A DNA stretch of 64,000 nt from positions 67,218,134 through 67,282,133 of the forward strand of contig NC_064435.1 of the NCBI RefSeq assembly GCF_023343835.1, in the 5' to 3' direction. Shown in pieces: positions 45,901-57,397 of the stretch (position 1 is the first letter of the stretch; the number at the start of each line of letters is the position of its first letter). The notes beneath the pieces were generated by a model. The model had not been told where the DNA came from, did not search any database, and saw only the letters and a list, made by a program, of their open reading frames with translations. A program made the translations under genes and the position numbers. The DNA comes from Lagopus muta (Eukaryota > Chordata > Aves > Galliformes > Phasianidae).

Positions 45901-47749
45901 GCACAAGTCAGAGCCCTGGCTGGTGCCGGGGGAAGGGGGTGGGACTGGATAAGAGGGAGCGATTGCTTCCCCTTGCAGGAAAGGCTCGTGCAGGTGGGCC
46001 CTTCTTTGCCCCGGGCAGGTGCCTTTCAGCCACAGCAGCCCCTCTTTTTTATTTTTTGCAAGCTGCCCCACAAAAGAAGGAGCCCAAGAGCTTCTGCAGG
46101 TTGTGCACCCAGCTCACCGCCATGCCCGTATGCCTGTGCTTTGGAGCAGAGCTGATGGGCCAGTGCACCTGCAGAGCCCCTGATGCTGCAGCAGGATTTT
46201 CAGCCAGGACGCTCTTTTGCACATGAATGCTGTTTCTTCTTCTTTTTTCAGCCTGACAATCAGCCAGGTAACTGCTGGCCCTTCCCAGGAAGCCAAGGGC
46301 ACGTCTTCATCAAGTTGCCCAGGGCCATCTTTCCCACGGCAGTTACGTTAAACCATGGAGTTCCAGCAACGGCCTACCATGCAGACAGCACCTCCAGTGC
46401 TCCTAAGGACTTTGCTGTCTATGTAAGTGATTCCTCTGGGTTGTGGCGGTAGTTTTGCGTAGCGTTTGACGTGGAGGGTGGTTGCAGATCCAAGAGGGCT
46501 GCTGCGTGCAGTTCTTCCCTGCACAGGGCGAGTAACAAGCTCCTCAGAGTTGCTCCATTTCCACAGCGTTCCTTTTTTGTCCAAGGTAGCACAGCAAAGA
46601 AGGTTTCCCGCTCTTGGGGCGAGTTGGTAGTTTGAGAGGCAGAGGGAAAGGGAAGTGGCACAGTGGATGGTCCTAGACCACCTTTGCTTCAGAAAGCCCT
46701 GTGGGGCTTTGTGATCCTCTTCCGGCAGCGCATCCCACTGTTCTGTTTTCTCCACCCCTGTCTTCCTGTAGGGCCTGCAGGAAGAAGGTGACGAGGAAGG
46801 AACTTTGCTAGGAGAGTTCACCTTCACGCCAGGCCAGGATCCCAGTCAGACCTTCCAGCTGCAGGTAAGGATACAAAGAGGGACGTGAAGCGTGGGAGAG
46901 GGGAACCGCGGTTGGCTGGGGAAAAGCTTCCAAGCCAGAGGCGTATGGGGGCCCTCGTGCATTTCTGCTGCTGCCTCTATACTGCCTGCATATGCCTGGA
47001 TTGCTGGGCTGTTTCTGTTTCCTTCTGGCTTTTAAGCTGCAGAGCTGCTTCAGCTTATAGCACCGCTAAGCTCCAGCTACACTTGCAGCAGAAATTGCCA
47101 TGACCAGGTGGCTTCCAATTGCACACAAGCGGCTGCCTCACGTAGGGTGCAGTACTGTTGGCGGGCTACTTTCACACTGGGGATGTGTGGCTTTCCAAGG
47201 ATTTTGTTGTTGCCGGTAACGGGCAGCATCAGGGAGACCATTCTGATGGGTGACATTCTAGAGAAAGCAATGAGACTTACGACCGCTGCGTTTTTCTGTG
47301 CGAGAACACACACTCAAAGCAAGTGCAAAGAGCTTGGCTGTGTATTTGCTGCAGCTTTTGGTAGCTGTTTATTTCTTTAAAACTCACGTGGCCAAAGAGG
47401 TGGAGCAGGGTAAGAAATGTCTTGATTGCGCTATGGCAGCTTATCAGCGTTGCCAGAAGACCTAGCAAGGCAGCCTGAAGTAGGATGTTGCGTGAGTGTG
47501 TCACTCCTGCATTGTCAGTGGCCAAAGAGGAGAGAGGAAAACACAGTTCATTTCTTTTTCTCATTGCAGAACGAGCACTCCGGGTTCATCAATTACATCA
47601 AGCTGCGAGTGCTGAGCAACTGGGGCCACCCGGACTATACCTGTGTGTATCAGTTCAGGCTCCACGGCAATCCAGCCCCTGACGGTGAAGCTAAGGGAAA
47701 GCCACTTGGTTTACCTTTCATGGAGGAGTCTCCAGATCTGAGCCCGTGA
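42939..47749 (+). CDS. SUN-domain protein, copy B (317 aa, same protein as copy A)
   Basis: Exons: 42939-42973, 43089-43147, 43293-43353, 43701-43857, 44843-44927, 45408-45520, 46252-46422, 46772-46864, 47570-47749. Every splice site seen in copy A is kept and the predicted protein is the same. The only exon difference I noticed is silent: the first codon of exon 9 is AAC instead of AAT. Introns differ by a handful of substitutions and 1-2 base indels. Both copies therefore look intact, which suggests recent duplication, gene conversion or selection on both. Domain layout and likely role are as for copy A: nuclear-envelope SUN protein with one membrane segment, coiled coil and KASH-binding SUN domain. 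Confidence 0.88.
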
Positions 47750-48288
47750 CAGGGGCACAAACCCAGGGGACGAAAGAGAGTGGCAACAAAAATTACCCTA
47801 CCTTCTAACAGCGCGGCACATCCGGCCCCGGCTCTGTGACTAACAAGGCAAGGCACGATGCGGGCCGTGCGCTCCAGGAGAGGGGGAAGGGAGACAACAC
47901 GTGTGTCTGACAACAAAAAAAAAAACCACCACCAACAAAAACAGAATCAACGGCAACTGTCTGGGGAGGAGCTGAATTTACTGAATCCAACAAAATCAAA
48001 CAAAATGAGAGAGACGGAAGTATCCAAAATACAAGATCTCATGTTAGAAGACTGCAGGGGAAGCACGTGCTTTTCTCCGTGGCAAACCAAGAGTGGGAAG
48101 AAGAGGCTGGTGTCCTGCCAGTAGCTCCACCTTTCTTCCTCTGCGCGCAAGTGCCCATGAATGGCAGTTCAAGGAACCAGAACATTAACTCTTTAACTCC
48201 CACTATTTTACGTGATCTTCTGAGGTGGAATATCAGCAACAAAAATCACAAAGCCACAACGTTAACATCAAATATAACATCAATTCAT
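47750..48288 (+). other. 3' flank of SUN copy B
   Basis: As after copy A, but the A-rich tract is slightly shorter and the 45-base hairpin is missing (joint ctgcgcgcaagtgcc near 48142-48156). Again no AATAAA was found. Confidence 0.6.
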
Positions 48289-48469
48289 TCAACTTTTCCC
48301 ATGTTGAGTCTCTTTTGTCCGTCGGAGTAACTGTTAAGAGATCTCCCTATTGTCTATCTCTCCCCATAAGCCTTTTCATTCCCTTTTCTCCTGCTCTCCT
48401 GTTGGGGAGGAGGAGGGAGGGAGCGGCTGGTTGGGAGTTGGCAAAGTGATCCCAAGATACTGCATTTTC
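48289..48469 (+). mobile_element. Endogenous retrovirus LTR-like scrap, unit B
   Basis: Same degraded LTR-like stretch as in unit A. Identity is uncertain. Confidence 0.4.
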
Positions 48470-48503
48470 CGATCCCTGTTGAAGCACGGATGGGAGTCAG
48501 CAG

Positions 48504-50519
48504 GAACTGCTGCCCCCTTGGACTTCCAGAGGGCAGACCTTGGCCTCCTTTGGACCGTGGTTGAGAAGGTGCCTTGGGAGGCAGTTCTGGAGCGCACAGC
48601 AGCCCGGGAAGGCTGGGCATACTTTTAGGGAAGTTATTTTAAAAGTGCAGGAGCTGACCGTCACCGAGTCATGGAAGACAAGTTGACGGGCAAGGAAGCC
48701 GGTCAGGCTGAACAGAGACCTCTGGCTGGAACTCGGGAACAAAAGTAAAGTTTTTGGTATTTGGAAGAATGGGCAAGCAACTTATGACAATTACGAGTAC
48801 GTAGTGAAGCCGTGCAGGGAGAAAATTAGAAAAGCCAAAGGCCAGCTAGAACTGAACTTGGCCGCTAAGGTGAAGGACAACAGTAAATATTTCTGTAAAT
48901 ACATCAGCAGCGAGTGGAAGGCTAGGGAGAGTCTCCATCCCCTGCTGGATGATGCTGAGGGCAACGTGGTGACCAAGGGTCAGGATAGGGCTGAGGTACT
49001 TGTTCTGTATGATTTACAAACGTACAGATAGCAGAGTGGCGTGGTTAGGATGGTATTATACGGGTTTTATCATTAGAAAGATTATCGTGGTGGAAAGGGA
49101 GAATCAAAAATTAGACGCTCAGCCGTGGCCTAGGCTCGCAGTAGAAAACTGCAAAGGGAGGGATCTCCGGAAAGAGATCCTTCCCCAGCGGCAGTCAGCC
49201 CTCAAATGGGGCCTGGGAGAGGTGGAGCCAGGCTGCACCCCTCCGGGTCACACTGTTGAATTGCCTCCACCCGTGCTCCCGTGGCTGAGTCAGTCCTTGC
49301 CTCAGGCGATCAATCAGTGGTTCAGGCTGTGACTCAGCAGCTCCCATACACCTTCTTTGCCTCAGTCCTTAATAGTAAGACTAGTTACTCCCTGGGCACA
49401 CAGCCCCTTGTGCCGGTAGGTAGGGATGAGGAACAGAATAGGCCCTGCACAATCCACGATGAGATGGTTTGGGACCTGCTCTGAAAGCTGGGTGCTCACA
49501 AGTCCATGGGGCCAGATGGACTGCATCCTAGGGTGCTGAGGGAGTTGGCAGATGTGGTTGCCGAGCCACTCTCCACCCTCTTTCGGCAGTCCTGGCTAAC
49601 TGGAAACGTCCCGTTGGACTGGCAAATGTGACACCCATCTTCAAGAAGGGCTGGGAAGGTGATCCTGGTAACTACAGACCTGTAGTCTCACCTCGGTGCC
49701 AGGGAAGGCCATGAAATGGATCATCTCGGGAGGCCTCACAGACCAGTTAATGGTAAGCTGGGGGATGAGGCCCAATCAGCATGGCTTTATGAATGAAGGT
49801 ATGGCTGTCAATGTGGTCTGCCTGGACTTCAGTAACGCCTTTGGCACCCTCCCCCACAACATTCTTGTGGAGAGGCGGCTGCCAACGGTTTGGATGGGCG
49901 TACGCTCCGCTGGGTGAAACGCCGGGCCCAAAGAGCTGTGGTCAGTGGAGTTAAGTGCAGTTGGCGGCCAGTCCAGAGTGGTGTCCTCCAGGGCTCGGTA
50001 CTGAGGCCGCTTCTGTTTAACATCTTTATTACCGATCTTGATGGAATTGAGTGCACCCTCAGTGGGTTTGCGGATGACTCCAAGTTGGGAGGGAGCGTTG
50101 CTCTGCCAGAGGGGGGAAAAGGCACTACAGAGGGACCTGGGTCGCTGGGCCGCGGTAAACTCTATGAGTTTCCGTAGGGCCAGGTGTCGGGTCCTGCATT
50201 TTGGTCACAACAGCCCCAGGCAACCCTACGGGCTTGGGGAGGGGTGGCTGGAAAGCTGCCTGACGGAAAAGGACTTGGTGTACTGGCGGACAGTCGGCTG
50301 ACTATGAGGCAGCAGTGTGCTCAGGCGGCCAAGAAGGCCAGTGGGATCCTGGGTTGCCTTCCAAAGAGCGTGGCCAGCAGGTCAAGGGAGGTGATCCTCC
50401 CCCTCTCCCCTGCCCTGGTGAGGCCGCATCTGGAGTACCGTGTCCTGTCCCGGGCTCCTCAGCGCAAGAAAGACAGGAAACTTGTAGAGAGTGTGGAGCG
50501 GAGTGCTGGAAGGATGTGG
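48504..50519 (+). mobile_element. CR1 ORF2 remnant, unit B
   Basis: Same disrupted reverse transcriptase remnant as in unit A. It differs by a one-base insertion near 49764 and a one-base loss near 49877, which shift the frame locally. The right edge is fused to the ORF1 fragment of unit C. Confidence 0.9.
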
Positions 50520-50527
50520 AGTGTGCC

Positions 50528-51275
50528 CTCCAGGAGGAGGTTGAGAGGTTCAGGAGTATCAGAAAGCGTGAGCGGGAGGCAGGCTTGTGGTGTAAGCCTC
50601 TGAGAGGTAGACGTGGGGGTGATACTCATCAGGCAGAGGTGGGCCCCCTGCCGAGCAGAGCGAGGCAGTTTGAGAGAAGAGGAGGAGTGGAAATGGGTCC
50701 TGGCCAGGCGATGTAGGCAAGCGCCGTCCCGACCAAGCTCGGTTCCCCAGGTGCCTCTGCAAAATAGGCGTGAGGCCCCGGAACTCGAGGGAGAGGTGGA
50801 TCAGGGTGTGGGGGAAGGTCCACTTGCGAGGCTGTCCTGGGCGAAGCAGTCGACCTCACGCATCAAGACTGCCTCCACCGGAAGGAAAGAAGGGTGGCTG
50901 TCATTGGCAGCTCCCTGCTGAGAGGAGCAGAGGGCCCTGCATGTCAGCTGGACCCTACCAGTAGGGAGGACTGCTGCCTCCTTGGGGCGCGGGTCAGGGC
51001 CGTTTCTGGGAAACTTCCTGGTCTCACTGGCCCTTCTGATTATTACCCCTTCTTGACAGTTCAGGCCGGCAGTGATGAAGTCACTGAGAAAAGCATGAGG
51101 GCTATGAAAAAAGACTTCAGAGGACTTGCGTGGGTAGTTGATGGAGTGGGTGTGCAAGTGGTTTTTTCTTCTGCCCCTTCCGTGGTGCGGAAGGATACAA
51201 AGAGGATCAGCAAAAGCCACCTCACAAACAAATGCCTTAGAGGTTGGTGCAATCAGAAGAATTTTGGTGTTTTTT
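50528..51275 (+). repeat. Truncated third duplication unit C (CR1 ORF1 part only)
   Basis: Starts with the same joint as unit B and runs to the T-run after CNQKNFGVF, then stops matching units A and B. It differs from A and B at more places than they differ from each other: SDYYPFLTVQAGSDEV here versus SEYYPFLTVEAGSDEV, and AWVVDGVG versus ARVVDGAG. The S-D-YY and VQAG forms are closer to the CR1 consensus as I know it. No SUN sequence follows. Confidence 0.93.
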
Positions 51276-51405
51276 GGCTGTCCAGAGTGTGTGGAGAGTC
51301 TGGATGCTTTCTTGGGTTGCTCACTATAGGGAGCCTACTTTAGCAGGGGTGTGGATTAGAAGAAGTCCCTTCCAACCCAGGGCATTCCGTTTTTCTGTGA
51401 AATGA
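51276..51405 (+). mobile_element. CR1 3' UTR fragment closing the island
   Basis: From the break in unit C the sequence becomes a CR1 3' tail: ggatgctttcttgggttgct, then gcaggggtgtggattagaag and tcccttccaaccca. This makes unit C an internally deleted CR1 (ORF1 joined to 3' UTR) and marks the right edge of the GC-rich island. Confidence 0.75.
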
Positions 51406-52497
51406 AGTGGTAGAAAAATTACTCTTGGGTAGTATTTTCTTGCTTTTGTTTTAGGTGTTATTTGGAACATAGCTATTGCATTACTTGAGTACTGGTCACC
51501 AGTCCCTTATGAAGTTAATTTCCCCTTCTCTCAAGCTGGTGAAGACACTCTGTATTGAAGACTTTCATTTTCACTTGCCTTTTGATGCATCTTCTGCAGA
51601 GGTGGAAGAATCACTGTTTTAGTAATCAGAGAAATAGTTGTGGAATTGATGTTTTCTCTCCCTTGTTCATTCTTTACATAGTCTGTCCAATTGCCATCAA
51701 GACTAAAGGAAAGTAAATTTAAGGCTCTATCAACAATAATTTTATGCTGAGAATGTTTTAAAACCAATGGCCAAGTCATATCGTGAAAATGCACAACTTA
51801 CAGTGGCTGCTAGATACATCCTATTTCAAAGTGTTTTTAATTTAGTTAGGCCTTTTTAGCATTTAATTTCTTCCAGTACACTTCTCTTTTCCTCTGAATT
51901 TCTGCAACATATTGATGCATTCTGTGTAACTTGTATATGCTCAGTTTTTGTGTCAGTGAAGTTCTCTCATAATCATGTCCGAAAACCAAAACAGAAGTGA
52001 GGCAAACTGTGAGGATTACAGTTTTTTTAAAAACTCTCTGACTACACAATTAGTCATGGAAAGAAATAATAATGACAGAATGGGTGGGTAGAAGACTATG
52101 TGGTTTGTGAAAACAGCTGGCTAAACAAGGCAGAAAATCACTCACGGCTTAAAAAGTTTGCCTCAACATACTTAAAATGAATTGCTTGGACATGCCCTTG
52201 ATTTCTCTTAGAAAATCACATTGCAGAGAAGGTAAATGTGCCTGAGAAGGCATTATTTTCTTTTATGCACACGTTTGCAAACAAAATCCTAGAACTGCAG
52301 TCCTTGAAGGTATAAGGGAGCAGGAACTGAAGCAGCAATGAAAATGGAATCTTAGGGCATGGTAGAAATGGAGGAGATGCTCGATGAGCAAACAGGATGA
52401 AAGACAGTTACAGGAACAATCACATACGCTAAGATGGTTCAGTAGATTATCCAAGGTATGTATACTAACTGGGAGAAGAATTCCTTGAGAGTAGCCA
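51406..52497. other. Intergenic, nothing recognised
   Basis: AT-rich sequence with short unsupported open frames. Confidence 0.6.
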
Positions 52498-53190
52498 TGC
52501 TGAGAAGGACTGGTGGATGAAAAACTTAACATGAGCCAGAAGTGTGTGTTTGCAATCTGGAATGTCAATGGTATCCTGGGTGCCATTAGAAGAAGGGTGG
52601 CCAGCAGGCACTGCGAGGTGATTGTCCCTTTCTTCTTTGCCCTTGTGAGGCCCCATCTGGAGTACTGCAACCAAGTCTGGAGCTCCCCACTCAGGAAAGA
52701 TGTGGAGATTTTGGAGAGGGTCCAGAGGAGGGCCATGATGATGATCCAAGGGCTGGAGCACCTCCTCTATGAAGACAGGCTGAAGGAACTGGCCTTGCTC
52801 AGCCTGGAAAAGAGAAGGACGTGGAGAGACCTCATTGCAGCCTTCCAATATTTAAAGACAGTTTATGAACATGAAGAAAATAAACTTTTAATGCAGACAG
52901 ACAGTGATAGGACAAGGGGGGATGTTTTTATACTAATGGAGGGGATATTTAGATTAGATGTCAGGAGGATGTTTTTTTACTGAGAGAGTGGTGAGGCGCT
53001 GGAACAGGTTGCCCAGAGGGGTTGTGGATGCCCCATCCCTGGAGGTGTTCAAAGCCAGGTTGAATGGGCCCTGGGCAATCTGATCTAGTACTTGATCTAG
53101 CAGCTGGCAAACCTGCCTGTGGCAGGAGGATTGGAACATTATAATCCTTGAGGTCCCTTCCAACCCAAGCCATCCTATGGTGGGATGATA
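52498..53190 (+). mobile_element. CR1 LINE fragment (ORF2 end and 3' UTR)
   Basis: Reads [71 protein letters not shown] and SDRTRGDVF, the C-terminal end of CR1 ORF2. It is followed by the 3' tail ending near ccttccaacccaagccatcc. 5'-truncated as usual for CR1. Confidence 0.92.
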
Positions 53191-54249
53191 TGGGGTCTGG
53201 CTTCATCCCGGGACTGGAGGGAGTCATGTTATAAGTTGGCCTGCCTGCCTCCCAGTGTGAATCTCTGGATACAGTTGTGTGGATAACTTTGTAAACATAA
53301 CTGCTGAACTTAAAGTTGGTGGAGGCATGGTTTGCTTGGCCATTGGCTCTTTTTATTCTATGTTGTGTTGGCCTCTAGTTTGTTTTCACTTGAGGCTCAG
53401 TGAGCAGTTGAGATGTCACTTATCCTCCCACTCTAACTAAATGCCTGTGGAGGGCCACAGAATGCTTTCAGCTTTCTTTTTCCTCCTTACCGAGAAAGAA
53501 TTTGTGCTGAGAACATTGTGCTGCACATGTTTAATTATTAACTAAAAAGTTCAAGATAAGCTCAATAGCAGTGAAGACCAGGTAGTTATCGGAAAGTAAT
53601 TTCTTGAGATTAAAATTCTTTAGCTGCATACTGTGAGGTGTTCTTAAAAGGACAAGAGTATAAGAAAACTATAGAAAATATCCATTTCCAAAGTATCTGG
53701 AAAAGGAGCAAAGTCTTCAAACAGGTAAGGATAAACTTACTAATGTTTGAAAGTGAAGATATCTCTGTACTTTCACCAAGTAATCCAATCTGCTAAACCT
53801 GCATAATCTGTTAAGTATTAATCTTGTGAATATTTACAAATCCAACATATTATACTAAAGTTATTTGTTTTGACATCTTTTTAAGACAATTTTGTTGAAA
53901 TCATTGAGAGCTCATAAAGTATTTTAGAATAAAAATTTTGAGTTTAAAATTTTTAAGAGAATCATTTTTACCTGCTTCTAAACATGGGCTTGAAGGCAGT
54001 GCTTGTGAGGTGAAGCATTCTGATGGGGCATCAATATCTTTGCATGCTGGCTTACTGGACAAAAAAAGGACAATCCCACTTGATAAGAGAATTCTATTAA
54101 CCAGTTGAAATCTCATTGGAAAAGATCTCATTTGTTAGAAAACTCAGTTCTTCATTTCCTATAGCTTGGTTTCATTGTAAATGTGTGAGATTGGGCTTCT
54201 CTTCATATTGGGTTCATTTTATGGAGCAGGCAGTGGAGTTATCTTCATA
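53191..54249. other. Intergenic, nothing recognised
   Basis: AT-rich, no supported gene or repeat. Confidence 0.6.
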
Positions 54250-54850
54250 AAATTGCTCAGGTTGGAAAAGACCTTAAAAATCATGAAGTCCAACCGCAAC
54301 CTAACCATACTACCCTACTTTAACAGCCCTCTGCTAAGTCGTATTCCTGAGCACCACATTCACATGAATTTTAAACACATCCACGGATGGCACCTCCCTG
54401 GGGAGCCTATTCCATTGCTTAACAACCCTTTCTGTAAAGAAGTTTTTCCTGATATCCAACCTAAACCTCCCCTAGCACAACTTGAGGCCATTTCCCCTCA
54501 TCCTGTCATCTGTGTCCAGTGAGAAGAAACCAGCCCTGCTCTCGCTGCAATCACCTTCCATGTAACAGAAGATCAAGGTCTCCCCTCAGCCTCCCCTTCC
54601 CCAGACTAAACAGCCCCAGTTCCTTCAGTCTCTCCTCGCTGGGCACATTCTCTGAGCCCCTCACAAACCTTATTGTCCTTTGGACCTGTTCCAGCACCTC
54701 AGTGTCCCTTCTGTACCGAGGTGCCCAAAACTGAACACAGTACTCGAGGTGAGGCCTCACTAGTGCCGAGTACAGGAGCAGGATTACTTCCTTTGTGCTG
54801 CTCATTACACCATTCCTGATAGAAGCCAGGATGCCATTGGTCTCATATAA
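54250..54850 (-). mobile_element. CR1 LINE fragment, minus strand
   Basis: The 3' end is on the left (ggttggaaaagaccttaaaa). On the minus strand the ORF2 end reads [40 protein letters not shown] and [18 protein letters not shown]. Confidence 0.92.
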
Positions 54851-56771
54851 TGACACTGCACGTTATGTGTGGTAAAATGTAGAACAGCTTCAACACAAAA
54901 GTTACTTGAACTGTGGGTTTCAGAGAGGAAGAAGATAATGGAATAAGAACTACAGTTCAGAGACATGGCTGGAAAAGGAAAGGGGAATAAAATATTTCTG
55001 TCAATGTCAAAAAAAGGGAAAAACAACACATACCCCAATCAAAACTTGATTTCAAAAAAAGTTTTCAAAAAAAAATACTGATATATGATGAAAGGTTTTT
55101 TCAGAAGAGCATGCTGAATGTCTGCCATACAAAGTGTGTATCTCCCACCACTAGTGTGAATGAAAAGCAAAACAAGGAAACTGGAATATCTGCAGTGAAA
55201 ATAGGAGTTTTACCGAGCTCAGGGTGGTGAACTGTGATAGTCAGCTTCCCTCTTTACCACTCACCTGGCTTCTGCCACTGAGAAGGGTGTAAGAGCAGAG
55301 GATGTGGGGAGAGAACTGAAGGCACAGTAGTAGCAAGAAGCTGGAACACTTATGACCTTAGGAGAGGACTATTGGTAGCCTGTCAGTATTTCAAGTCAAC
55401 TACATCAGATACAAGTTTTTGACATCCTTATGTTTCAGAAAATTCTTTTTATTTTATTCCAAATACCTGTCTGTTTGCTAGGGTAGTGTCAAGCACTGAT
55501 GTGAGTAATACTGCTGTGCAGGCTGAAGTAATTCAACCTCTTAAAATGCACAGAAGGATGCTGCATAAGGAAACGAATGATCTCATATGGTGGATCGGGG
55601 ATGTAAAGTAACCAACTAAATTCAATGGAGAAACTATCGTAGAAAAAGACTGCTGCATCATTAACAATAGTAATGCACTGGAACATATTGATCAGGAAAG
55701 CTATAAATTCGGTGTCAGAGTACTGCTACTACAAGGTTGCTAATAATGCCTGCCTGCATTTTACCCTCAAAGTTGTCCTCCGAACAAAGTGTTTAGTTTA
55801 AATGAAAAAAAAATCACAGTGTTTAAACTTTCTTTTCTCTGACACATGGCAGAGTGAGTGCACATACAGATATATGAAATAACACAAATATTCCCATAGG
55901 ACATGGCAAGCATCATTATTATGACCAGTCATGTGTAAAAGTGATTGGAAATTTCAGAAATACCATATGTGGCACTTTCTGCTTTTAGAAGCAATCCAAG
56001 TGCAGAGAATTAGAAACACTCTAGCTACTCCTAGAACCTACTGTCTGTGCTTCCAGGTGATTAACACACATTAGGATGGGCTGAAAGCAGCCAAAGAAGG
56101 TGGCCGGCATACACCTTTTCCCTTCATCCCGTATCATAAAGGAACTGGTCTTTGCAATATGGCTCATACCAACCTCTTCTGTACTATTCTATACCATTTT
56201 AAAGGGAGAAAGAATAAATGCAAAGGATTTAGGAAGAGATGGCATTTCTATAATGGCGTCCTGTGGGTGCATTATCTCACACGTTCAGAGGCTTTTTTCT
56301 TTGTATCTCACTCTGATTTGTACATTTCTTTGTGCAATTTTTAAAAAGTTGGACAGTTTTCCCTGAAGAAATACCTCTGCCTTCCAGCAGTTTCAAATTG
56401 CTCATGCTATGTTTGATATCCTTATATATCTGCAACCCCATCAGAATCTTGCTGAGTTTTTGACTGCTGTGCTTCCTGTGGTAATTACTTATTTTTTCTG
56501 CAGTTTTAACCACACATCATGAGAAAAACTGTTTCCTTCTATTTTTAATCTGCTATCTCTTAATTGCACTGAGCAGTCCCTCTTGAGCTTTTGAAATTTG
56601 AAAAACATAAGCTCTTTATATTTTCCTTGTAGTTTTTCCTTCCTTCTACTTTTCTTGTCTTAATCCTGTTGTTCCAGGCCTGCACATACAAATTTTCCCC
56701 CGAGCAGAGGACTGCCTTTGAGGAGAAGTCCCTCCTTAAACTTCAGGAGAGCCATGATGAAAGTGAAAATC
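54851..56771. other. Intergenic, nothing recognised
   Basis: AT-rich, no supported gene or repeat. Confidence 0.6.
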
Positions 56772-57397
56772 ATGGCATCATAGCAGTTGGAAAAGACCTC
56801 TAAGATCACCTAGTCCAGTCATCAACCTATCACCACCATGTCCACTAACCATGTCCCTCAGGGTCACACCTACCCTTCTATTGAGTATCTCTGGGGATGG
56901 TGACTCCACCACCTCCGTGGGCAGCCTGTTCCAATGCCTAACCACTCTTGCTGAGAATTAATTTTTCTTAGTAACCTGAACCTCCCTGGAACGACTTAAG
57001 GGCACAACCTCTCACTAGTAACCTGGAAGAAGAGGTTACTCCTCCTCCTTTCAGGGAGCTATAGAGTGTTTCCCCTGAGCCTCCTTTTCTTCAAACTAAA
57101 CAATCCCAGTTCTCTCAGCCGCTCCTGGTAAGACTTGAGTTCCAGACCGCTCATCAGCTTCGTTGCCCTTCTCTGGACACACTCCAGGGCCTCAATGTCT
57201 TTCTTGTAGTGAGGGGCCCAAAACTGCAACCAGTACTCGAGGTGCGACTTCAACAGGGCTGAGAACAGAGGGATGATCACTTCCCTGGCCACGCTGAATA
57301 CACTACCTCTGATACTATCCAGGATGCCATTGGCCTTCTTGGCCACCTGGGCATGCTGCTGGCTCATTTTCAGCTGGCTGTCAATTAATACCTCCAA
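56772..57397 (-). mobile_element. CR1 LINE fragment, minus strand
   Basis: The left edge has the CR1 tail (gttggaaaagacctctaaga). The minus-strand ORF2 end reads [54 protein letters not shown] and [16 protein letters not shown]. Confidence 0.93.

Larger units (their letters stand above)
41464..50527 (+). repeat. Tandem segmental duplication, unit B (9,064 bp)
   Basis: Second complete copy, offset 9,135 bp from unit A at its start and 9,064 bp near its end because of indels: one fewer 28-base VNTR unit, +1/+2/+1 bases in SUN introns, and loss of the 45-base hairpin. Contents and order are as in unit A. Confidence 0.95.

Noticed and set aside
52263..52848. Minus-strand open frames of 127-157 codons
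   Set aside because: They are antisense to a CR1 ORF2 fragment.
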